Shown one piece after another: positions 39,066 through 45,081 of a stretch of DNA of 45,081 bases. The notes under the pieces were generated by a model. It saw only the letters and a list, made by a program, of their open reading frames with translations. It did not search any database and had not been told where the DNA came from. This DNA comes from a virus, in IMG/VR virus record IMGVR_UViG_3300022746_000031, positions 1-45,081 of that record, one strand, 5' to 3'. The translations under genes and the position numbers were made by a program. Each line of letters starts with the position of its first letter. Positions within the stretch are counted from its first letter, which is position 1.

Positions 39066-39674
39066 CTAGAAGGTCAAGACGCCAGCAACATCAGCGACAG
39101 TGACTCCGAGAGCCTCGGCAATCTCCTCGTGATTGAAGCCAGCAGCATCCAACTTGTTAGCCTTAGCGACCTGTGCATCACTCAGTTTACCAGAAGCAAC
39201 AGGGGTTGCACCCACTTCGAGCAGTGCATCTACAGCAGGATTCGACTTGCCCTTAGCCAGGGTAATCTCATACAACTTGACAGGGTTGAAGCCCTTAGTC
39301 TTCGCTGGCTTCTCACCCGAGAACTTGATGGTGAAGATTGAGCCAAGCTCAAACTTAGCCATGCCGGACTCCTTCAGAGCCTGCTTAGCGGCAGTCAACT
39401 TCTGACCGAACAGGTAGACACGGCGCTCGCCGTTGTCGTCCTCGAGTTCAGGGTCACGCAGCTCAGTATCCAGGGTTACCTGAATCTGAAGCTGAGGCTT
39501 ACCGTCGTCCCAGAACTTAGGGTCTCCGGTTGCGAAGTCACGAACCTGCACAGTCTGAAGGTCAGTGATGATGCCAGTGTAGGAAGTTCCTACCTTGACG
39601 TCCTTGAAGGACAGCGATGGAACCGAAACGCTTGCAAGCAAGTCGTTAGGATCCGGGAGGTTGATCTCTACCAT
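39066..39674 (-). CDS. Putative single-strand DNA-binding OB-fold protein, 202 aa
   Basis: ATG 39674 follows AAAGGAAAAAT. Residues about 25-140 have an OB-fold-like strand pattern (VGTSYTGIITDLQTVQVRDF, LQIQVTLDTELRD, RRVYLFGQKL, SIFTIKFSGEKPAKTKGF). The C-terminal 45 residues contain an HTH-like helix set (LDAAGFNHEEIAEALGVTVA). It lies between the Cas4-like nuclease and primase genes and ends at its own terminator, so high expression is likely. SSB function is inferred from fold and context. It lacks the acidic tail of typical bacterial SSB. Confidence 0.6.
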   Translation of the reverse strand: MVEINLPDPNDLLASVSVPSLSFKDVKVGTSYTGIITDLQTVQVRDFATGDPKFWDDGKPQLQIQVTLDTELRDPELEDDNGERRVYLFGQKLTAAKQALKESGMAKFELGSIFTIKFSGEKPAKTKGFNPVKLYEITLAKGKSNPAVDALLEVGATPVASGKLSDAQVAKANKLDAAGFNHEEIAEALGVTVADVAGVLTF

Positions 39675-39716
39675 TATTTTTCCTTTGTTTAGTGTGTAAC
39701 TGTTTTATTGTTTTTG

Positions 39717-40469
39717 TTAGATCAGCGACGAAATGTCGCCGTCCTCTTCCTGCTCAAACTTTTTACAGTCCCAGCAGAAATCGGCTTTAGGTTGTTTCGC
39801 TATGACAGTATCCCAGTCTGTAACCTCGGCGGCATCAATCAATACCTTTAGCGAAGCAAGTGCCGTCATCGCCACCTGCTTGTCATAGCGGAACATTACG
39901 ACCTGGGCTTCTTCAAGCCTTTGGTCTCGTGGAAGAAAAGTAAGACAGACGTGAGTGGGAGTGTAACCTTTATTCTCCCAGCCCAAGCCATACAGCATCG
40001 CTTGAATGCGATACTGCTGCTTTACCTTACCTTTGGCAGCATCTTTGATGCCTTGCTCTCCCACGACTTTCCAGTCGTTGACAACGATTTTGTCGCTATC
40101 AACGTGGACGGCAGCCATGTCGCAGCTACCGCCTAAAACTAAATCTTTGTATTCCCAAACCTGGAGACGATTCTCCAAGTGGTAGTCGTTCTCCCAACGG
40201 GCAAAACCCTCTTCAAGTGAAGCGTGAACGGCAGTGCCAATGAACGGATACCAGGAACCTTCAGGTTTCTTAGGCTTCAATGCCAACTTGCGGGCAACAC
40301 AGCGACGGCAATCAGATCCAACCTCGCTGATGCCTATCTGGCGTTGGAAACTGCGCTCAGTTAGAAAGAGTTCTGGGATTCGGCGCATCCAACGCTCAGC
40401 AGTTTCATAAGCTGCGTGGTCGGTAGCCGTGTAATCAGGTCGGTCAACGCCGATAATCTTGATTGGCAT
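39717..40469 (-). CDS. Cas4/RecB-like nuclease with four cysteines, 250 aa
   Basis: PD-(D/E)XK core: H82 and E86 in GTAVHASLEEG, D117 in GGSCDMAAV, D132-W-K134 in NDWKVVG and Q152 in QQYRIQAMLYGLG. Cysteines C54, C57 (CRRC) and C232, C235 (CWDC) flank the core as in the iron-sulfur nucleases Cas4 and AddB. Such phage enzymes resect DNA ends for recombination or degrade host DNA. Its place next to a probable SSB supports recombination. Confidence 0.85.
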   Translation of the reverse strand: MPIKIIGVDRPDYTATDHAAYETAERWMRRIPELFLTERSFQRQIGISEVGSDCRRCVARKLALKPKKPEGSWYPFIGTAVHASLEEGFARWENDYHLENRLQVWEYKDLVLGGSCDMAAVHVDSDKIVVNDWKVVGEQGIKDAAKGKVKQQYRIQAMLYGLGWENKGYTPTHVCLTFLPRDQRLEEAQVVMFRYDKQVAMTALASLKVLIDAAEVTDWDTVIAKQPKADFCWDCKKFEQEEDGDISSLI

Positions 40470-40490
40470 TAGTCTCTTTCGGTTAGGTAT

Positions 40491-40739
40491 TTACTCTAGC
40501 ACTGACGTGAGAGTGAAACTAGCAATGGCATGTTTTCCATTAGATGTTTCGTTGATGACATAGTTCACGCCATCGCCGTTTGGGTTCCAACGGAAAGCTA
40601 GGTTGCGCTGAACTAATCCCTTATTGATAAGGATGTTCTGAATCTTAGGGAATACGTCCTCGAGTCGGTTAGGTGCAACGGTTACTGCTGGTAGGTTGCG
40701 CTCGTAGGCGATGTGGATGAACTTGATTTTGGTTGGCAT
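40491..40739 (-). CDS. Hypothetical protein, 82 aa
   Basis: ATG 40739 is in a TAATG overlap with the zinc-finger gene. It begins MPTKIKFIHIAYERNLPAVT and has strands flanking a helix (RLEDVFPKIQNILINKG), ending in a strand-rich tract. No family recognised. Lies in the replication block. Confidence 0.65.
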   Translation of the reverse strand: MPTKIKFIHIAYERNLPAVTVAPNRLEDVFPKIQNILINKGLVQRNLAFRWNPNGDGVNYVINETSNGKHAIASFTLTSVLE

Positions 40740-40999
40740 TAGAAACTCTTCATTCTGTAATTAGCACCATAAATACCCAGGTGCTTAGTGATCCAACGCC
40801 AGAACGCATCATTGTCCGGTGCTGGCTGGTTGTTGAAGTGATGAGCCAGCGACTCATACTTCTTTGGCGAGAAATCCTGCTCCCCTTCAGACTTTTTTAT
40901 CTGACGATAGATGCGCTTGTAATGCTTCTGACACATCCCGTGATAGTTAGCCTGCCCACCACAATCCTCAATGCGACAAGACCCTGCATGAAGCCCCAT
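40739..40999 (-). CDS. Small zinc-finger protein, 86 aa
   Basis: ATG 40999 overlaps the stop of the methyltransferase beta gene. Residues 8-26 carry a phage-type zinc knuckle: C8, C13, C23 and H26 in CRIEDCGGQANYHGMCQKHY. The remainder is basic and helical with aromatic residues near the end (DAFWRWITKHLGIYG). Probably DNA-binding; it may assist the neighbouring methyltransferase or nuclease. Confidence 0.7.
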   Translation of the reverse strand: MGLHAGSCRIEDCGGQANYHGMCQKHYKRIYRQIKKSEGEQDFSPKKYESLAHHFNNQPAPDNDAFWRWITKHLGIYGANYRMKSF

Positions 41000-42129
41000 T
41001 AGAGTACTCCCTCAAGCAGGATGGACAGGGCAAGCATTGCCTGCTGAGGAACAACGCCATTACCACAGGCTTTGAGTTCCTGGTTGCGCTTTAGTCCGCA
41101 GTCAGTGATCCAGCCCTCTGGCAAGCCCATCATCCATTCAGTAAATGAAGACGATAGACGATGCGCTCCGTCCCGACCATCAGGCTTAGTTGGTGCAGGT
41201 GCAGGACGACCTAGAACAGCCTCCCAGCGCCTGATAGCAGGCTCAAACTTACCCCAGTTGGTAATCATTACCTGGTCTTCAATACGAGCCTTTGGTGCGC
41301 CAGCCTCAACCTCCGCAGCTGAGTGTCCGTTAGCCATTGAGGTGCGTGGAGTGCCTAGCAATACCTCGCCACTGTGCAGTACAGCGCGTTCAATTGAGTC
41401 AGTTTGTAGCACTCCATTGCGATAATGAGGCTGAGTGTCACCCTTCCAATCGCGAGACATCGGAGTGGGAAGCAAGTCCTTGACCAACTTGCCATCAACC
41501 ATTGAAAAGGTTTCCCCCTCTTCCCAATCGACGCCAATAGCCTCAGTGAGGTGATTGAGGTTGATGCCACGGTTTTTGCCATTGGCAAGGTTCTCAATGG
41601 CTATGGATCGAAGCACAGTGCCATCTCGCTGGTCGGTAGCGGTTGGGGTGGGAAGTAACCGGACGGCTACACCGAGTGAGACACCAGGCATACCCTTGTA
41701 TTCGCCGTTCTCGAACTTATCGCGACGGGCTAGGTATTCCTCAACTGGCTCATCATGGTTGCGTAGATGGGCAACCGATGGCGTCGGGAGCAGACTCTTG
41801 GTGATGCTCTCAGAAACCTTCAAACCATTCTCGAAAGCAATCTCAGCCGCCTGGTCGGCTACCTTGACCATACGTCCGCGTTCACGAGCCTGTTGCTCGC
41901 TGATAGCACCGCCAGTCGAGTCAGTGACGCTGGGGGTACGCAACAATAAAGACTCGGAATCGGTTGTGGGGAGCGCCAGCGTCAGCTGCTTTGAGACCAA
42001 TCCACTTCGCATCATACCCGAGGTCTGCCAAGTCTCCGAGAACGGCTCCCATGGCTCTGATAGGAGGCTTTCCGGCAAGTATTGCCAAATCTTCTTCTCC
42101 GTATTCCATTCCATTATTTGCTTTGGCAC
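40999..42129 (-). CDS. C5 cytosine methyltransferase, beta part (LLPTP repeats, motifs IX-X), 376 aa
   Basis: It starts at GTG 42129 with its own AAGGGG eight bases upstream, inside the alpha gene; 209 bases are read in two frames. Residues 25-45 (EPWEPFSETWQTSGMMRSG) match a segment of phage methyltransferase proteins. A repeated LLPTP-type motif occurs five times (about 62, 113, 158, 219 and 257), each followed by a short D/G/N-rich loop. The C-terminus has a motif IX-like RLSSSFTEWMMGLPEGW (324-340) and a motif X-like ACGNGVVPQQAMLAL (354-368). It would supply target recognition to the alpha part, as in two-chain enzymes such as M.AquI and M.EcoHK31I. Confidence 0.8.
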   Translation of the reverse strand: MPKQIMEWNTEKKIWQYLPESLLSEPWEPFSETWQTSGMMRSGLVSKQLTLALPTTDSESLLLRTPSVTDSTGGAISEQQARERGRMVKVADQAAEIAFENGLKVSESITKSLLPTPSVAHLRNHDEPVEEYLARRDKFENGEYKGMPGVSLGVAVRLLPTPTATDQRDGTVLRSIAIENLANGKNRGINLNHLTEAIGVDWEEGETFSMVDGKLVKDLLPTPMSRDWKGDTQPHYRNGVLQTDSIERAVLHSGEVLLGTPRTSMANGHSAAEVEAGAPKARIEDQVMITNWGKFEPAIRRWEAVLGRPAPAPTKPDGRDGAHRLSSSFTEWMMGLPEGWITDCGLKRNQELKACGNGVVPQQAMLALSILLEGVL

Positions 42130-42481
42130 TTAGTAAACCCCTTACGTTTTCGATTACTACTAGTTTTGGTTTGATTTCTTCGATTGCACGAGCAAACTCG
42201 CTCCACAATCCTGATCTAGTTCCGTCAGTCAGCCCTGCACGTTTTCCAGCCAGCGACAAGTCCTGACAGGGAAAGCCACCAGTAAGGATGTCTACAGGCT
42301 CGACTTGAGTGAAGTCAATCTTGGTGACGTCACGATAGTTGGGGATACCAGGGAAGTTCTTCTCCAGTATCTTGGCGGGAGCATCGTCCCATTCACAGTG
42401 CCATGCAACGCTGGCACCAGTCATAGCCTCAACCGCTAGGTCAAGTCCTCCGTAGCCGGAGAATAGGCTACCGATTTTCAT
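41921..42481 (-). CDS. C5 cytosine methyltransferase, alpha part (catalytic), 186 aa
   Basis: ATG 42481 with GGGAG eight bases upstream. Motif I is GSLFSGYGGLDLAVEA (4-19), motif IV with the catalytic Cys is GGFPCQDLSLAGKRAGL (C72), motif VI is VVIENVRGLL (E111), and motif VIII is GAPHNRFRVFIVAYP (169-183). It stops shortly after motif VIII and has no target-recognition domain or motifs IX-X, which are in the beta gene. It would bind AdoMet and form the covalent cytosine intermediate. It cannot be complete on its own. Confidence 0.9.
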   Translation of the reverse strand: MKIGSLFSGYGGLDLAVEAMTGASVAWHCEWDDAPAKILEKNFPGIPNYRDVTKIDFTQVEPVDILTGGFPCQDLSLAGKRAGLTDGTRSGLWSEFARAIEEIKPKLVVIENVRGLLSAKANNGMEYGEEDLAILAGKPPIRAMGAVLGDLADLGYDAKWIGLKAADAGAPHNRFRVFIVAYPQRH

Positions 42482-42662
42482 TCAGCAACTCCCTTATCTC
42501 AGTGAAGCTCAGCGTCTGGGAATACAGGCCGCCATTGCTGGCAACGATGCGCTTCGCCTCAATAGCATCAATCATAGTTGCTAGACGGTCGAGTGTGTGT
42601 CTGGCTCCCTGCCTGCGGTAGTTATCGCGGACTGGCTCGCCAATCTTCATTAGGTCAGACAA
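42468..42662 (-). CDS. Hypothetical protein, 64 aa
   Basis: It starts at TTG 42662, with AAAGGGGA six bases upstream, overlapping the helicase stop. It begins MSDLMKIGEPVRDNYRRQGA and is helical and basic, with IDAIEAKRIVASNGG in the middle. It overlaps the methyltransferase alpha gene by 14 bases. It has no recognised family. Confidence 0.65.
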   Translation of the reverse strand: MSDLMKIGEPVRDNYRRQGARHTLDRLATMIDAIEAKRIVASNGGLYSQTLSFTEIRELLNENR

Positions 42663-44172
42663 TTGAATCCCCTTTCAGGATTGCTAGTTTCTTCAGAACA
42701 TTTCGTTCAATGTTGATGCCACGGTCAGCATCAAGAAGTTTGCGGGTAGTTTTGTAACGCTTATTCACAACCTCGGCAATAGCCTCGTCAATGGTGTGAG
42801 TAGCAATCAGATTCCAAATAGTAACGTGGTGCATGTTGCTAGCTCGGTGAACCCGATCCTCAATCTGCTCAATACGGTCAGGATCGTATGGACTATCAAA
42901 CATAATCAAATCATCGGCACGATCCAAGTTGATACCCACACCAAGACCACCAGATAACAACACAACCCGAAGCACCCCAGACTGGAATCTCTCCTGGATA
43001 ACGGCACGACTAGTAACACTAGTGCTACCATCCAAAACGTCACTAACAATACCTCGCGCATACAACTCCTTCTTCAACCAATGCAGCACTGCACTGAACT
43101 GGCTGACAATAACAACCTGAGAGTTTTCAGCCATAGCATCAGCCTCAATAAAGCCACGCTCATCAAGCCACTCCAACAACCAATCAAGCTTGATAGACTC
43201 GCCACCAACAATCGGCTCCGGCTTCTCATCCTCAGTCCAAGAACACGTAGCCAACTGACGTGAACGCAAAGCGAAAAGCATACCCGCAGTGCCATCATTA
43301 GCTTCAGGATCATTCAGCATCTTCTCATAACGCAACTGCGCCATCACATACTTGCCGTATTGCTTAGCACCCAAAGTCAACTCAACATCAACGAAACGCT
43401 TAGGTGGCAGCTGAGCCAACACTTCAGTCTTCGTGCGACGAATCATCCACTTATTACTAAACAACTGCCACTTACGCTCATCCTTCAAGCCGTAAGCAAC
43501 CTTGATGGTTTTACTCCGAGATACTCGTTGCTCACCCATAAAGAAGTTATCTTCAAGCCAGGCATAACGGTTGAAGCCAACGATAGATGGGTAGAGAAAC
43601 TGCCAAGTGCCAAACCGATTCTCCAACTTGCCACGGTCAGGTGTGCCAGAGATAGCAATCCGGTATGCGCCAGTGTGAAAGCAACGCAACTTATTCAAGC
43701 CCTTACGGAACTGAGTCAACGACTTGCCTGTGATAGGTAGCACTAGGTGCGACTCATCAACAATCACAGCATCCCAATACACGTCCGGCAGGACGATCCG
43801 TGGACCATTCTTAGTTAAGTCGAGGGAGTTGTGGTTCAAGACGTAGAACACTGGCTTAGAAGTATCAGCTGCATCAACACGCGCCTGCTTCTGTTTACTC
43901 GTGCCGCTAAACACATCCACAACCTCAACATCATAGCGAGGGCTAATGAAGCGAGCGATGCTATCAACCCAAGTGGTTTGAGCGTTGATAAGTGGAGTAG
44001 TAATCAGGATGCGTGAAGGCTTATTGAGCAAGCCAGCAATCTCCAATGCACCCAAAACTTCTAGAGTCTTCCCAAGCCCAGGCTGGTCAGCCAAGAGAAT
44101 TGCCTTTTGCTCAGCGATCCTCTCAGCTGCCTCAACCTGATACCCGAAGAGAACCTCGGAAATCAGCGTCAT
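42655..44172 (-). CDS. SNF2-type DEAD/DEAH helicase, 505 aa
   Basis: Motif I is DQPGLGKT (29-36), motif II VDESH (138-142), motif III ISGTP (174-178), and motif VI lies in QIEDRVHRASN near 445-455 with a preceding SGGLGVGINL. The arrangement is that of SNF2-like ATPases found in many phages, which translocate on double-stranded DNA. Substrate and task are unknown; it may aid replication restart or remove host proteins. It overlaps its neighbours by one and eight bases. Confidence 0.85.
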   Translation of the reverse strand: MTLISEVLFGYQVEAAERIAEQKAILLADQPGLGKTLEVLGALEIAGLLNKPSRILITTPLINAQTTWVDSIARFISPRYDVEVVDVFSGTSKQKQARVDAADTSKPVFYVLNHNSLDLTKNGPRIVLPDVYWDAVIVDESHLVLPITGKSLTQFRKGLNKLRCFHTGAYRIAISGTPDRGKLENRFGTWQFLYPSIVGFNRYAWLEDNFFMGEQRVSRSKTIKVAYGLKDERKWQLFSNKWMIRRTKTEVLAQLPPKRFVDVELTLGAKQYGKYVMAQLRYEKMLNDPEANDGTAGMLFALRSRQLATCSWTEDEKPEPIVGGESIKLDWLLEWLDERGFIEADAMAENSQVVIVSQFSAVLHWLKKELYARGIVSDVLDGSTSVTSRAVIQERFQSGVLRVVLLSGGLGVGINLDRADDLIMFDSPYDPDRIEQIEDRVHRASNMHHVTIWNLIATHTIDEAIAEVVNKRYKTTRKLLDADRGINIERNVLKKLAILKGDSIV

Positions 44173-44450
44173 TAGTCTTCCATTGCCTCTTCGCGGGCGC
44201 GGTCATAATCCTCATCACAGTGACACAACCGACCACAACGGTAGCAATAGTCCTCAATCTCAAGGACATTCTCACCCTCTTCCTCCGGTTCAGGGACGGG
44301 ACCCTTGCCTTGCAGAGCGAGGTCATAGGCACGCATTTTGTTGCTGAAAGCCTGAGCTTGCTTAAAGAAGTTCTCAGTCAGTTCAACCATGTTGATAAGG
44401 GCATCGCCAGCAGTTGGCTTGCAGTTACAGGATTCGTTCAGGTCGCACAT
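44172..44450 (-). CDS. Cysteine-rich acidic protein, 92 aa
   Basis: ATG 44450. It begins MCDLNESCNCKPTAGDALIN, has a helical middle (FFKQAQAFSNKMRAYDLALQ), a very acidic linker and a C-terminal cysteine set, YCYRCGRLCHCDED. The two clusters could coordinate zinc together. It overlaps the helicase start by one base. Function unknown. Confidence 0.7.
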   Translation of the reverse strand: MCDLNESCNCKPTAGDALINMVELTENFFKQAQAFSNKMRAYDLALQGKGPVPEPEEEGENVLEIEDYCYRCGRLCHCDEDYDRAREEAMED

Positions 44451-44452
44451 GG

Positions 44453-44869
44453 TTATCGCTTGATGTTCAGGCGGGACTTAGCGGTGCGAGTGAACATCTC
44501 AGGGTAATCCGCAACAGCGAAGTTGTCCTTGATGTATTCAGAGTTGATCTGGGTTTCACGCCAGCGAGAAATAGAAGCCACCTCAGCGCCATTCACCAGA
44601 AGAACGTCATCCTTACCGATAGCGTCCTTCAAGACGTCATCTATGGCTTTCTTCTGGGCGGTAAGAGCCTTGATCTGGTCGTCAATGTGACTACGCTGAG
44701 CAAGCAACTCATTAGCGAGGATAGGGTCAGCAGCTTCCACTGCCTTGCGGTCATCAGCAGTAGCCTTTGGCTTGCCAGTGATGAGGGTGTTCTTTGCTTG
44801 AGCGATAATCTCGTCAAGCGAAGCGTCCAGGGACGCAGGCGCAGCTTCAGCTGCCTTTTTGGTTGCCAT
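44453..44869 (-). CDS. Conserved phage protein, 138 aa
   Basis: It begins with a disordered A/K-rich tail (MATKKAAEAAPAS). A helical pair (LAQRSHIDDQIKALTAQKKA) is followed by VLLVNGAEVASISRWRETQI and NSEYIKDNFAVADYPEMFTR, then KSRLNIKR. This last portion resembles proteins widespread in actinobacteriophage replication regions, often near exonuclease genes. Biochemical function not known to me. Confidence 0.7.
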   Translation of the reverse strand: MATKKAAEAAPASLDASLDEIIAQAKNTLITGKPKATADDRKAVEAADPILANELLAQRSHIDDQIKALTAQKKAIDDVLKDAIGKDDVLLVNGAEVASISRWRETQINSEYIKDNFAVADYPEMFTRTAKSRLNIKR

Positions 44870-44885
44870 TTTCGTTTCTTTCGTT

Positions 44886-45081
44886 TTAGTAATGGATTAC
44901 TGGGTTGCGAAGAAGGTTTACAACCTGTTCGCTGTCAATCAGCATAGAGTTTGCCACTGACAATTTAGCCGTCTTGGTTATAACAACTCGATAACGGTGA
45001 TTCAATGACGGAACGATGTCCACCTCGAAGTTGTCCTTGACGTAGGTATAGAGAGGCTTATCGGCAACTTTTGCTTTCCAT
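44886..45081 (-). CDS. Small hypothetical protein, 3' part (gene crosses the window join)
   Basis: This is the rest of the gene that starts at 82. It ends at TAA 44888-44886, 17 bases before the ATG of the next leftward gene. The visible part includes YVKDNFEVDIVPSLNHRYR and VVITKTAKLSVANSMLIDSE, strands followed by a helix. The reading frame is continuous only through the end repeat. Confidence 0.75.
   Translation of the reverse strand, partial: WKAKVADKPLYTYVKDNFEVDIVPSLNHRYRVVITKTAKLSVANSMLIDSEQVVNLLRNPVIHY
45051..45081. repeat. Terminal 31-bp direct repeat, right copy
   Basis: Identical to bases 2-32. It marks the join at which a circular sequence was opened. Confidence 0.85.

Noticed and set aside
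41921-42129. Sequencing frameshift as explanation for the split methyltransferase
   Set aside because: The frames overlap for 209 bases, and each contains family-typical sequence there; the beta gene has its own strong ribosome-binding site. A single indel cannot join the two without losing one conserved segment.
41555-42133. Open plus-strand frame of 192 codons opposite the methyltransferase
   Set aside because: It is antisense to the methyltransferase genes with no start signal; it reflects their codon pattern.
1-45081. Integrase, tRNA genes, phage RNA polymerase, DNA polymerase, insertion sequences
   Set aside because: I looked for conserved motifs in all sizeable frames and for cloverleaf structures in the few gaps and saw none; diverged forms cannot be excluded without searches.

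Overview
This window looks like the complete genome of a podovirus-type phage of about 45 kb. Bases 2-32 are repeated at 45051-45081, and one small gene reads through the join, so the sequence is probably a circular or circularly permuted assembly opened inside that gene. The likely host is a Gram-positive actinobacterium. Many ribosome-binding sites read GAAAGG or AGAAAGG, which fits a 16S rRNA tail ending in CCTTTCT; TTG and GTG starts are common; and two rightward operons appear to be leaderless. The base composition (about half GC by eye) and the gene set would suit an aquatic Microbacteriaceae-like host, but that last step is inference. No integrase, tRNA, CRISPR array, phage RNA polymerase or DNA polymerase was found.

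Layout. (1) 5.1 kb down to 1, continuing from 45 kb down to 35.3 kb: one long leftward early region. Its first part (5126 to 75) holds about fifteen small genes, mostly unrecognised. They include a winged-HTH regulator, two tandem zinc ribbons and a DUF2283 protein, and they are interspersed with dense regulatory DNA: terminators, a 16-bp element present three times, 9-bp iteron arrays and several inverted repeats. Its second part (44.9 to 35.3 kb) is the DNA-metabolism block: SNF2-type helicase, a C5 cytosine methyltransferase encoded as two out-of-frame overlapping genes, a Cas4/RecB-like nuclease, an OB-fold protein, a primase/D5-helicase fusion and two HNH proteins. (2) 5.3 to 9.4 kb, rightward: a double-HTH regulator, a DUF3310 protein, a probable small terminase, two fibre-type proteins and the lysis genes (coiled-coil membrane protein, M23 endolysin, holin). 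(3) 27.7 to 9.5 kb, leftward: Holliday-resolvase-like nuclease, large terminase, zinc-finger and membrane proteins (overlapping genes), portal, scaffold, major capsid, two tail-tube components and three probable ejection proteins, the last of 2102 residues. This order parallels T7 (portal, scaffold, capsid, gp11, gp12, gp14-16). (4) 27.7 to 35.3 kb, rightward: a collagen-like fibre, three fibre genes built from two shuffled modules, small virion or assembly proteins, an HTH protein and a metallophosphoesterase.

How it works together (inference). Early leftward genes reprogramme the host and start replication with the phage primase-helicase while borrowing the host polymerase. The methyltransferase marks phage DNA. 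The late leftward operon builds a short-tailed virion, and the two rightward clusters supply fibres and lysis. The most notable features are two long same-strand, different-frame gene overlaps (methyltransferase alpha/beta; zinc-finger/AT-hook protein with a membrane protein), a 9-bp iteron family overlying two putative promoters, a triplicated 16-bp element at transcription-unit starts, and module swapping among the fibre genes.
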